From assembly GCA_021205375.1 (NCBI GenBank), contig JAJPXR010000120.1, positions 1 through 7,743 of the forward strand: DNA of 7,743 nt, given 5' to 3'. The notes beneath the pieces were generated by a model. It had not been told where the DNA came from and made no database searches. It saw only the letters and a list, made by a program, of their open reading frames with translations. Source of the DNA: Clostridiales bacterium. GTDB taxonomy: Bacteria; Bacillota; Clostridia; Oscillospirales; Oscillospiraceae. A program made the position numbers and the translations under genes. Of the stretch, positions 1 through 5,799 are shown one piece after another. How positions within the stretch are numbered: position 1 is the first letter of the stretch; each line of letters begins with the position of its first letter.

Positions 1-60
1 CTTCATATGAGTATGTTGCTGCGGTTTCCTGTCATTCCCCGCCGGGGAGCGGCAAAACTG

Positions 61-317
61 CATATAAACCTATCTGACTATCCCTTTAAATCAGTCGTGC
101 GTAATAAGCTGTTAGCCTTTGGCTTTTAGCTGTTAGTCAGGTGCTGCCAGTCTAAAGCGAACAGCCAAAAAGGAAACTGAGCACGAAACTATCTGTTTGT
201 AAAACGATGCAAACGGTAGGCGTAGCACATAATGCCAGGAGCCACAAAGCTAATAGCTAACAGCTAAGAGCTATAGGTACTCATAGGGCTGAGCAAAAGG
301 GATAACCATATAAACCT
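61..317. repeat. MITE-like element 1: direct repeats enclosing inverted ends
   Basis: The direct repeat CATATAAACCT occurs at 61-71 and 307-317. Inside it, TATCCCTTTAAATCAG (79-94) and CTGAGCAAAAGGGATA (289-304) form an imperfect 16-bp inverted repeat with 13 matches. Further in, TTAGCTGTTAG (126-136) and CTAACAGCTAA (257-267) form a perfect 11-bp inverted repeat. There is no transposase. The right end (289-308) matches 1839-1858 at 18 of 20 positions, and the left end matches 1657-1672 at 13 of 16, so the ends look like one repeat family. Calling it a mobile element is inference: the direct repeats do not lie symmetrically against the inverted ends (7 nt on the left, 2 nt on the right). Confidence 0.45.
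106..276. repeat. AGCTGTTAG-type low-complexity repeats in opposite orientations
   Basis: AGCTGTTAG occurs at 107-115 and 128-136. The reverse complement, CTAACAGCT, occurs at 257-265 inside a run of AGCTAA-like units (247-276). The 120-base interior has a small 7-bp hairpin at 193-216 and no gene. These units could pair into a long stem-loop or could simply be remains of a dispersed intergenic repeat. No function is evident. Confidence 0.6.
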
Positions 318-519
318 ACTATTTCGCTATTATAGCACGGCCCAAACCCGGTTGCAACCCTTTTCGGAAAGAAAAATGGACGCCTAAGCGTGAATCTGTC
401 CAGCGGCCGCACACCCCGCCGGGCAGGGGAATAAAATAGGTCGAAGGCAGCGGAACGCTGTCTTTGGGGCGGCCCGGTAAAGCGGCGCAAGGCGGCTCAC
501 CCGGTCCCCCACTTCTTCC

Positions 520-537
520 AAAGGAGGAATCCGTTTG
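520..537 (+). promoter_or_regulatory. Strong ribosome binding site fixing the TTG start of cotJA-cotJB
   Basis: AAAGGAGGA at 520-528 is a near-perfect Shine-Dalgarno sequence, six bases ahead of TTG at 535-537. No ATG in this frame lies between it and the conserved CotJA segment, so TTG is the most credible start. Confidence 0.85.
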
Positions 538-1002
538 TTTTCTGAAACGACTTTACCCAAGAAGTCCTGCCCGCTGAACCAGTGCGCCGACGGACAGGGC
601 AAGCTGCCCTGCTGTGGTCAGCTTGCGGTTCCCTATGTCCCCTTCCAGCCGGAGGACCCGGAGGTCTACCAACGCAGCGAGGCGCTGGCCCAGGGCACGC
701 TGTTTCCGGGGCTGAACCTGCCCTTCCACCTGAAGCCCAACGGCGACCCGGTACCTCAGACCCCGCTGAGCGAGTTACAGGCGCTGGAGTTTGTGCTGGT
801 GGAACTGGGGCTGTATCTGGACAGCCACAAGGACGACGAAGAAGCCTTCGCCCTGTTCCAGCAGTACGCCGCCCTGGAGAAGGAGGGCCGCAAGAAGTAC
901 GAGACCCAGTACGGTCCCCTCTGCCGGAACGACGCGGCGGAGGATGACAAGTACACCTGGGTGAACGGGCCATGGCCCTGGGAACCGATGGGAGGGAAAT
1001 AA
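535..1002 (+). CDS. Fused spore coat protein CotJA-CotJB
   Basis: This 155-residue protein appears to join two proteins that are usually separate, CotJA and CotJB. Both are associated with the CotJC manganese-catalase-like protein in the coat of endospores. Residues about 27-65 carry the CotJA-type segment (LAVPYVPFQ, then a short Tyr-rich stretch, then GTLFPGLNLPF). After a proline-rich linker (66-77), residues 78-151 match CotJB: ELQALEFVLVELGLYLD, an acidic helix, KYETQYGPL, and the typical Trp/Pro ending VNGPWPWE. The first 27 residues hold four cysteines (12, 17, 26, 27). There is no signal peptide, as expected for a protein made in the mother cell. The start is TTG with an excellent ribosome site. 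cotJC follows after two bases, so the genes are almost certainly co-transcribed. In Bacillus subtilis cotJA, cotJB and cotJC are three genes under sigma-E. I saw no clear sigma-E promoter here. The domain assignment is from motif recognition, not a search. Confidence 0.85.
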   Translation: MFSETTLPKKSCPLNQCADGQGKLPCCGQLAVPYVPFQPEDPEVYQRSEALAQGTLFPGLNLPFHLKPNGDPVPQTPLSELQALEFVLVELGLYLDSHKDDEEAFALFQQYAALEKEGRKKYETQYGPLCRNDAAEDDKYTWVNGPWPWEPMGGK

Positions 1003-1004
1003 AG

Positions 1005-1616
1005 ATGTTTGTGTATGAGAAAAAGTTGGAATATCCCATCCGCGTCAAGAATCCCAACCCTCGGCTGGCCAACATCATCATCACCCAGTACGGCGGACCG
1101 GACGGCGAGCTGGGTGCCTCCCTGCGCTACCTGAGCCAGCGGTTCGCCATGCCCAACGACGAGGCCAAGGGGCTGCTGACCGACATCGGCACCGAGGAGC
1201 TGTCCCACCTGGAGATGGTGGGGACGCTGGTCTACCAACTGACCCGCAACCTGACCGACGAGCAGATCAAAACCGCCGGGTTCGACGCCTACTTTGTGGA
1301 CCACACCGCCGGCGTCTACCCCACCGCCGCCAGCGGCTACCCCTGGACCGCCGCCAGCATCCAGTCCACCGGCGACGCCATCGCCGACCTGACCGAGGAC
1401 CTGGCGGCGGAGCAGAAGGCCCGTCTCACCTATGACAACATCCTGCGCCTCAGCGACGACCCCGACGTGAACGACGTGATCCGCTTCCTGCGGGAGCGGG
1501 AGGTGGTCCACTTCCAGCGGTTCGGAGAGATTTTGGAGCTGACCAAGGAAAAGCTCAACCGGAAAAACGTCTATTTCTACAACCCGTCCTTCGACAAAGG
1601 AGCCATGAAAGCATGA
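1005..1616 (+). CDS. cotJC: CotJC, manganese-catalase-like spore coat protein
   Basis: This 203-residue protein belongs to the dimanganese catalase family of ferritin-like four-helix proteins. Such catalases turn hydrogen peroxide into water and oxygen, and CotJC is the coat-bound form in endospores. Expected metal ligands are visible: Glu35, Glu65 with His68 (an ExxH pair), Glu136, and Glu166 with His169 (second ExxH). The spacing agrees with the known Lactobacillus enzyme apart from a somewhat shorter middle. The ending NVYFYNPSF is typical of CotJC. It is shorter than the roughly 260-300 residues of stand-alone manganese catalases, as usual for CotJC. I chose ATG at 1005 because GGGAGGG (990-996) lies eight bases upstream and the conserved MFVYEKKLEYP begins there. 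The in-frame ATG at 972 lies inside the preceding gene and would add a non-conserved tail. Catalytic activity in the coat is plausible but not shown by sequence alone. Confidence 0.93.
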   Translation: MFVYEKKLEYPIRVKNPNPRLANIIITQYGGPDGELGASLRYLSQRFAMPNDEAKGLLTDIGTEELSHLEMVGTLVYQLTRNLTDEQIKTAGFDAYFVDHTAGVYPTAASGYPWTAASIQSTGDAIADLTEDLAAEQKARLTYDNILRLSDDPDVNDVIRFLREREVVHFQRFGEILELTKEKLNRKNVYFYNPSFDKGAMKA

Positions 1617-1665
1617 TGTAATGTGCAATTTGCAATTAGCAATGTGCAATTATTGTTATTCCCTT

Positions 1666-1711
1666 GAATCAGCCACATTTTAATGTCCAGTGGCTTGAAA
1701 GAGGCTGATTC
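1666..1711. repeat. Inverted repeat GAATCAGCC / GGCTGATTC with nested hairpin
   Basis: GAATCAGCC (1666-1674) pairs perfectly with GGCTGATTC (1703-1711). ACATT (1675-1679) and AATGT (1682-1686) form a smaller nested stem. It lies 50 bases downstream of cotJC and could protect or end its transcript, but no T run follows. It overlaps the left end of MITE-like element 2. Confidence 0.5.
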
Positions 1712-1773
1712 TGTCGAAAAATTCACATCTATCAGACAAAACTGATACCAAACAATAAGCACTAGCCCCCTTG

Positions 1774-1816
1774 CCTCCCCTGAAAGGGGAGGAGGGCCGC
1801 CGCCTTTAGGCGGTGG
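1774..1816. repeat. REP-like double palindrome
   Basis: Two hairpins stand side by side. CCTCCCCT (1774-1781) pairs with AGGGGAGG (1785-1792) around GAA. CCGCCGCC (1797-1804) pairs with GGCGGTGG (1809-1816) around TTTA, with one G-T pair. The flanks GCCCCCTTG and GGAGGGGTTT are themselves partly complementary. Paired G+C-rich palindromes like this are a common dispersed extragenic repeat in clostridial genomes, which is how I recognise it. It has no gene. Confidence 0.7.
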
Positions 1817-2043
1817 CGGAGGGGTTTCCAACGTAAGACTGAGTAATAGGGATAACCAGTTTTGCAATGTGCAATGATAGAATGAAACGCTCCGCGCATT
1901 GCCAAACGCTGACAGTGTGCCCAACGAAGGCCCACCAAAGCTTCTTTCGAGGGGCAGCGGTGGGTCTCCTCATTCTGCAGAAAAAACCTTGCAAAGAATT
2001 TACGAATCGCTGTGAGAGATTTTCCTCTTTCGGGATAGAGGGC

Positions 2044-2065
2044 TTTACAAACCCCCTGCTATAAT
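2044..2065 (+). promoter_or_regulatory. Probable promoter of the pst operon
   Basis: TATAAT at 2060-2065 is a perfect -10 box about 100 bases before the pstS start. No TTGACA-like box lies 16-18 bases upstream (2037-2042 reads AGAGGG). This fits an activator-dependent promoter, as expected for PhoP-controlled pst operons. TTTACA at 2044-2049 and TTTACG at 1999-2004 resemble the TT(A/C/T)ACA half-sites of Bacillus PhoP boxes. They are not in a clean 11-base-spaced array, so the PhoP assignment is tentative. Confidence 0.5.
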
Positions 2066-2165
2066 GGCCTCACCGTCAAGGAAACACCGCGCAAATTCTG
2101 CGGCAAATCCGTTCAGACGGAATCATACATCCTTCCATTTATGGAGATTAGGAGATCGAAACAAC

Positions 2166-3083
2166 ATGAAGAAACTGATTGCTTTGCTGATGGCCATGGC
2201 GATGGCGTTCAGCCTGGTGGCCTGCGGCAGCTCCTCTCAGTCCAGCACCGACACTGAGGACACCACCACGACCGAGGCCAGCACCACCGAAGAAGAGACC
2301 ACGGACGACGCCGAAGAAACCGACACCACTGAGGAGACCAGCACCGCCGACATCAGCGGCAGCGTCTCCACCAACGGCTCCACCTCGATGGAAAAGGTCA
2401 TGTCCATCCTGATCGAAGCCTTCGAGGAGCAGTACCCCAACGTCACCGTCACCTATGACGCCACTGGCTCCGGCTCTGGCATCACCGCCGCAACCGAGGG
2501 CAGCGCCGACATCGGCCTGGCCAGCCGTGACCTGAAAGAGGACGAGACCGGCCTGACCGCTTATGTCGTGGCCCTGGACGGCATCGCCGTCATCGTCAAC
2601 CCCTCCAACGGCGTGGAGGACCTGTCCCTGGAGCAGATCGCCGGTCTGTTCAACGGCACCATCACCAACTGGAGTGAAGTCGGCGGCGAGGATATGGAAG
2701 TCGCTGTCATCGGCCGTGAGGCCGGCTCCGGCACCCGCGACGGCTTCGAGAGCGTCGTCGGCGTGGAGGACGCCTGCGTTTATGACCAGGAGCTGACTTC
2801 CACCGGCGCGGTCATCACCGCTGTGGCGCAGAACCAGTACGCCATCGGCTACGCCTCCCTGTCTGAGGCCGCCGAGGACGAGTCCGTGAAGATGGTCACC
2901 GTGGACGGCGTCGCCGCCAGCGAGGAGACCGTCAAGGACGGCACCTATTCCATCCAGCGTGACTTCAACATGGTGGTCAACGACTCCGCTGCCCTCAGCG
3001 ACGCGGCCCAGGCGTTCCTGGACTTCTGCCTGAGCGAGGACGTGGCTGACTACATCTCCCAGGCCGGCGCCATTCAGCCGTAA
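2166..3083 (+). CDS. pstS: PstS, phosphate-binding lipoprotein of the Pst ABC transporter
   Basis: This 305-residue protein is the extracellular receptor that captures inorganic phosphate and passes it to the PstC-PstA channel. Residues 1-19 form a lipoprotein signal peptide ending in a lipobox (LVAC), with Cys20 as the lipidated residue. Residues 21-62 are a disordered linker made almost wholly of Thr, Ser, Glu and Asp. The binding domain follows with the expected phosphate loops: GSTS (71-74), TGSGSG (100-105), SADIG with Asp115, and GREAGSGTR with Arg184, Ser188, Gly189 and Thr190. The start is ATG at 2166, because the signal peptide begins there and AGGAG lies at 2150-2154. The 11-base spacing is slightly long. 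An in-frame ATG at 2064 overlaps the -10 box and would bury the signal peptide. It is the first gene of the operon and is separated from pstC by a strong hairpin, which fits the usual need for excess PstS. Confidence 0.95.
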   Translation: MKKLIALLMAMAMAFSLVACGSSSQSSTDTEDTTTTEASTTEEETTDDAEETDTTEETSTADISGSVSTNGSTSMEKVMSILIEAFEEQYPNVTVTYDATGSGSGITAATEGSADIGLASRDLKEDETGLTAYVVALDGIAVIVNPSNGVEDLSLEQIAGLFNGTITNWSEVGGEDMEVAVIGREAGSGTRDGFESVVGVEDACVYDQELTSTGAVITAVAQNQYAIGYASLSEAAEDESVKMVTVDGVAASEETVKDGTYSIQRDFNMVVNDSAALSDAAQAFLDFCLSEDVADYISQAGAIQP

Positions 3084-3121
3084 GGGAACCGCACAGACGT
3101 TACCTTAGCCCAAACACGACA

Positions 3122-3156
3122 GCCGGGGCGGGAGAAGCTCCCGTCCCGGCATTTTC
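3122..3156 (+). terminator. pstS-pstC intergenic stem-loop (partial terminator or 3' stabiliser)
   Basis: Bases 3122-3134 pair with 3138-3150 in a 13-bp, G+C-rich stem with one G-T pair and a three-base AAG loop, followed by ATTTTC. It has the form of an intrinsic terminator with a short T run, 38 bases after the pstS stop. Since pstC and the rest have no obvious promoter of their own, it is better read as an attenuator or mRNA-protecting hairpin that keeps pstS transcripts more abundant. Such a role is known for pst operons of Bacillus. Confidence 0.8.
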
Positions 3157-3176
3157 AATCAAATGAGAAGTACGGG

Positions 3177-3242
3177 GGATTCCCTTGAAGGAGTCTCAGT
3201 GGGTTGGCTGTTTGCCACAATGAGGCTGTTTCAAAGGAATCC
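3177..3242. repeat. Imperfect long inverted repeat upstream of pstC
   Basis: GGATTCCCTTGAA (3177-3189) pairs with TTCAAAGGAATCC (3230-3242) with one mismatch. The pairing continues loosely inward, with CTCA (3195-3198) opposite TGAG (3221-3224), leaving a loop of about 20 bases. GGCTGTTT appears in direct repeat at 3207-3214 and, in nearly the same context, at 3224-3231. It lies between the pstS stem-loop and the pstC ribosome site. It could be a second mRNA processing structure or a small insertion remnant. Confidence 0.6.
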
Positions 3243-3276
3243 TCAGAAGTAAAATCCAAAAGAAAGGGTCAAAAAC

Positions 3277-4149
3277 GTGAAACTCAGAGACGCAATCGAA
3301 AAGTTCATGAACGGGCTGTTCTTTGTCTGCGGCATGGTGTCCATCGCAATGGTGGCCCTCATCACGATCTACATGATCGCCAGCGGACTGCCCGCCATTA
3401 TCAAAATCGGCCCCATCAACTTCCTGTTTGGGACCGAGTGGGCCAGCACAGCAGCAGACCCCAAATACGGCATCCTGCCCTTTATCCTGGCCTCCGTCTA
3501 CGGCACCTTCGGGGCCTGTCTCATCGGCGTGCCGGTGGGTCTGATGACCGCCATTTTCCTCTCCAAAATCGCCGGGAAAAAGACGGCGGCTGTGGTTCGC
3601 ACCGCTGTGGAGCTGCTCAGCGGCATCCCCTCCGTGGTTTACGGTCTGGTGGGCGCAATCATCCTGGTACCGCTGATCATGAACGCCTTCTCCCTGAAAA
3701 ACGGCACCTGTCTGCTGGCAGCTATCATCGTGCTGTCCATTATGATTCTCCCCTCCATCATCAGCGTCAGCGAGACCTCCCTCTCCGCCGTTCCAAAGGA
3801 GTACGAGGAGGGCAGTCTGGCCCTGGGCGCTACGGAGATGGAGACCTACTTTAAGGTATCCCTTCCCGCCGCCCGGAGCGGCGTGGCCGCCGGTATCGTG
3901 CTGGGCATTGGCCGGGCCGTGGGCGAGGCCATGGCGGTCATGATGGTGGCCGGCAACGTGGCGAATATGCCCGGCCTGTTCACCAGCGTCACCTTCCTGA
4001 CCACCGCCATCGCCAAGGAAATGAGCTACTCCTCCGGCCTCCAGCGGCAGGCGCTGTACTCCATCGGCCTGATCCTGTTCCTCTTTATCATGATCATCAA
4101 CACGGTCATGGGCCGCCTGTTGAAGAAAGGGGACGACGATAAGAAATGA
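3277..4149 (+). CDS. pstC: PstC, phosphate ABC transporter permease
   Basis: This 290-residue protein is one of the two membrane subunits forming the phosphate channel. Hydrophobic segments at about 13-37, 66-96, 113-136, 146-164, 202-226 and 258-280 give the expected six helices. Family marks are ELLSGIPSVVYG (112-123), the cytoplasmic EAA-type loop that docks onto PstB (about 165-202, including PKEYEEGSLALGAT), and GRAVGEAMAV (212-221). The start is GTG at 3277, with AAAGGG (3263-3268) eight bases upstream. The next in-frame ATG (3307) would remove the amphipathic N-terminus and lacks a ribosome site. The stop overlaps the pstA start (ATGA), which implies translational coupling. Confidence 0.94.
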   Translation: MKLRDAIEKFMNGLFFVCGMVSIAMVALITIYMIASGLPAIIKIGPINFLFGTEWASTAADPKYGILPFILASVYGTFGACLIGVPVGLMTAIFLSKIAGKKTAAVVRTAVELLSGIPSVVYGLVGAIILVPLIMNAFSLKNGTCLLAAIIVLSIMILPSIISVSETSLSAVPKEYEEGSLALGATEMETYFKVSLPAARSGVAAGIVLGIGRAVGEAMAVMMVAGNVANMPGLFTSVTFLTTAIAKEMSYSSGLQRQALYSIGLILFLFIMIINTVMGRLLKKGDDDKK

Positions 4150-4988
4150 GCAGTTCAAGAAAGGCGTGGAACAACGCCGTCAAAGCCATCATCTGGGTCT
4201 GTGTCATCATCACTGTGGCCCTGCTGGTGGGCCTCATCGGGTACATCATGGTGCGGGGTCTCCCCTACATCACCGTGCAGTTGCTGACCACCCAGCGCAG
4301 CGCCATCAACGGCACCATCGGCATCCTGCCCAACATCATCTTCACCATCTTCCTGATTTTGACCACCCTGGTGGTGGCCCTGCCCATCGGCATCGGCGGC
4401 GCGATTTATCTGACGGAGTACGCCAAAAACCGCAAGCTGGTCTCGGTCATCGAGTTCGCCACCGAGAGCCTGGCGGGTATCCCCTCCATCATCTACGGTC
4501 TGGTGGGCATGATGGTCTTTGTCCAGGGGATGTCCATGGGGTCCGGCATCCTGGCCGGTTCTCTCACCCTGGCCATTATGATCCTCCCCAACATCCTCCG
4601 TACCACCCAGGAGGCGCTGAAAACGGTCCCCCAGTCCTACCGGGAAGGCTCCGTTGGCCTGGGCGCCACCAAATGGCACACCATCTGGACCATCGTCCTG
4701 CCCTGCACCCTGGACGGCGTGGTGGGCGGAGCCATCCTCTCCGTGGGTAAAATCGTGGGCGAGAGCGCGGCGCTGCTCTACACCGCCGGCACCGGCTACA
4801 AGCTGGTCACCAACTACTTCCAGGCCCTGCACACCAGCAGCGGCTCCCTGAGCGTCATGCTGTACGTCTACTACCAGGAGTACGGCGAGGTAGATTTGGC
4901 CTTCGCCATCGCCGCCATTCTGATGATTATCGTGCTGATCATCAACTTTATGGCGAAATTCGCCAAGACAAAGCTGAAGAAAGGGTAA
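4146..4988 (+). CDS. pstA: PstA, phosphate ABC transporter permease
   Basis: This 280-residue protein is the second channel subunit, pairing with PstC. Hydrophobic helices lie at about 12-36, 57-90, 108-128, 136-151, 190-212 and 250-272. It carries ESLAGIPSIIYG (107-118), equivalent to the PstC signature, and the EAA loop TQEALKTVPQSYREGSVGLG (154-173) that contacts PstB. GKIVGESAALLYTAG (201-215) is also typical. The start ATG overlaps the last four bases of pstC, and AAAGGGG at 4126-4132 serves as ribosome site despite a rather long gap. pstB begins eight bases after the stop. Length and motifs are normal for the family. Confidence 0.95.
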   Translation: MSSSRKAWNNAVKAIIWVCVIITVALLVGLIGYIMVRGLPYITVQLLTTQRSAINGTIGILPNIIFTIFLILTTLVVALPIGIGGAIYLTEYAKNRKLVSVIEFATESLAGIPSIIYGLVGMMVFVQGMSMGSGILAGSLTLAIMILPNILRTTQEALKTVPQSYREGSVGLGATKWHTIWTIVLPCTLDGVVGGAILSVGKIVGESAALLYTAGTGYKLVTNYFQALHTSSGSLSVMLYVYYQEYGEVDLAFAIAAILMIIVLIINFMAKFAKTKLKKG

Positions 4989-4996
4989 GAGCTATT

Positions 4997-5776
4997 ATGA
5001 GCACACAGGAAATCACCAAGACCGAGCCGATCATTACCGCCCGGAACCTGGAACTGTATTATGGGTCCTTCCAGGCCCTGAAGGGCATTGACATGGACAT
5101 CAACGAGCGGGAGATCACCGCCTTTATCGGGCCTTCCGGCTGCGGCAAGTCCACCTTTTTAAAGACCCTGAACCGGATGAACGACCTGGTAGAGGGCGTG
5201 AAAATCACCGGCGAGGTCAAGCTCCACGGCAAGGACATCTTCGCCAAGGAGCAGGACGTCAACGAGCTGCGCCGCAAGGTGGGTATGGTTTTTCAGAAGG
5301 CCAACCCCTTCCCCATGTCTATCTACGACAACATCACCTACGGCCCCAAGATCCACGGTATCAAGAACCGCGCCAAGCTGGATGAGCTGGTGGAGGAGTC
5401 CCTGCGGGGTGCCGCCTTGTGGGACGAGGTCAAGGACCGTCTGAAAAAGAGCGCCCTGGGGCTTTCCGGCGGCCAGCAGCAGCGGCTGTGCATCGCCCGC
5501 GCCTTGGCGGTGAAGCCGGAGGTGCTGCTGATGGACGAACCCACCTCCGCCCTGGACCCCGGCTCCACCATGAAAATCGAGGAGCTGATGAGCGAGCTGA
5601 AAAAGAATTACACCGTGGTCATCGTCACCCACAACATGCAGCAGGCCGTCCGCATCAGCGACAACACCGCCTTCTTCCTGCTGGGGGAACTGGTAGAGTT
5701 CGGCAAGACCGACCAGATCTTCTCCATGCCGAAGGACCAGCGGACCGAGGATTACATCACCGGCCGGTTTGGATAA
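4997..5776 (+). CDS. pstB: PstB, phosphate ABC transporter ATPase
   Basis: This 259-residue cytoplasmic ATPase powers phosphate import. All nucleotide-binding elements are intact: Walker A GPSGCGKST (45-53), Q-loop Gln100, signature LSGGQQQR (156-163), Walker B VLLMDE (176-181), D-loop SALD (184-187) and switch His212. TLNRMNDL (57-64) after the Walker A helix and PFPMSIYDN (104-112) are marks that separate PstB from other ABC ATPases. The start ATG at 4997 follows pstA by eight bases, with AAAGGG about eleven bases upstream inside the pstA end. phoU follows after 23 bases. Length is normal and nothing is missing. Confidence 0.97.
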   Translation: MSTQEITKTEPIITARNLELYYGSFQALKGIDMDINEREITAFIGPSGCGKSTFLKTLNRMNDLVEGVKITGEVKLHGKDIFAKEQDVNELRRKVGMVFQKANPFPMSIYDNITYGPKIHGIKNRAKLDELVEESLRGAALWDEVKDRLKKSALGLSGGQQQRLCIARALAVKPEVLLMDEPTSALDPGSTMKIEELMSELKKNYTVVIVTHNMQQAVRISDNTAFFLLGELVEFGKTDQIFSMPKDQRTEDYITGRFG

Positions 5777-5799
5777 CGGCGGGAAAGGAAGGAATTACT

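Larger units (their letters stand above)
1..534. other. Gene-free, repeat-rich region upstream of the cotJ operon
   Basis: I see no convincing gene here. The short open frames have no ribosome site and no family resemblance, and base composition is more A+T-rich than in the genes until about position 390. The stretch holds a MITE-like repeat arrangement (61-317), an AGCTGTTAG-type repeat family, and small hairpins at 36-48 (TCCCC/GGGGA) and 445-463 (8-bp stem, GAA loop). The 445-463 hairpin is followed by only three T residues, so it is a weak terminator candidate. The leader of the cotJ operon must begin somewhere before 520. I looked for a sporulation sigma-E promoter, which controls cotJ in Bacillus, and for a vegetative promoter. 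Neither gave a good -35/-10 pair. TATTAT at 328-333 is the only -10-like sequence, and it lacks a matching -35. Confidence 0.7.
1657..1858. repeat. MITE-like element 2, related at both ends to the 61-317 element
   Basis: The left end is TATTCCCTTGAATCAG (1657-1672) and the right end is CTGAGTAATAGGGATAACCA (1839-1858). The right end matches 289-308 at 18 of 20 positions, and the left end matches 79-94 at 13 of 16. The two ends are imperfect inverted repeats of each other (11 of 16 over the core). They are bracketed by AATGTGCAAT direct repeats (1641-1650, 1866-1875). There is no coding capacity, and the interior differs from element 1. It contains the double palindrome at 1774-1816. Mobility is inferred only. 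Confidence 0.42.
1620..1875. repeat. AATGTGCAAT(T) direct repeats, three copies
   Basis: AATGTGCAATT occurs at 1620-1630 and 1641-1651, with the related TTGCAATTAGC between them. A third copy, AATGTGCAAT, lies at 1866-1875. The second and third copies bracket the MITE-like element at 1657-1854. The block starts four bases after the cotJC stop codon. It resembles low-complexity intergenic repeats of clostridia. Function is unknown. Confidence 0.6.
1617..2165. other. Gene-free, repeat-rich region between cotJC and pstS
   Basis: No credible gene is present. It holds, in order, an AATGTGCAATT repeat block (1620-1651), a 9-bp inverted repeat (1666-1711), a double palindrome (1774-1816), the right end of a second MITE-like element (1839-1858), a third AATGTGCAAT (1866-1875), a palindrome TTCTGCAGAA (1973-1982), and the pstS promoter and leader (about 2060-2165). 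A 65-codon open frame at 1867-2064 has no ribosome site and no recognisable features. I see no conventional terminator for the cotJ operon. The 1666-1711 and 1774-1816 hairpins could serve but lack a clean T run. Confidence 0.7.

Noticed and set aside
61..317. CATATAAAC repeats as sigma-E -10 boxes for cotJ
   Set aside because: They resemble CATATAAT-type -10 boxes but lack the -35 at the right distance and lie more than 200 bases from the cotJ start. A direct-repeat reading fits better.
281..490. 69-codon minus-strand open frame upstream of cotJ
   Set aside because: Arg/Phe/Pro-rich with no motif or ribosome site, and it overlaps the end of a repeat element.
756..1649. Minus-strand open frame (297 codons) opposite cotJAB-cotJC
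   Set aside because: It is a shadow of the two recognised coat genes. Its Val/Gly-rich composition and lack of motifs argue against a real protein. Other minus-strand frames at 4155-4832, 5159-5632 and 5752-6441 were dropped for the same reason.
1867..2064. 65-codon plus-strand open frame in the cotJC-pstS gap
   Set aside because: It has no ribosome site, starts within a repeat and ends in the pstS promoter. No family resemblance.
2064..2165. Upstream ATG start for pstS giving 34 extra residues
   Set aside because: The ATG overlaps the -10 box and would bury the lipoprotein signal peptide that begins at 2166.
3179..3189. ATTCCCTTGAA shared between 1658-1668 and 3179-3189 as proof of a third element copy
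   Set aside because: Several 11-base matches are expected by chance in a window this long, and the remaining ends do not align convincingly.
3196..4158. Long minus-strand open frame (320 codons) opposite pstC
   Set aside because: It is antisense to a clear pstC. Its His/Asp/Gly-rich translation is what G+C-rich codons give on the opposite strand, and it has no ribosome site.
5419..5799. Phosphate-regulator frame extended upstream into pstB
   Set aside because: The frame is merely open within pstB. PhoU-like sequence and a good ribosome site begin at 5800.
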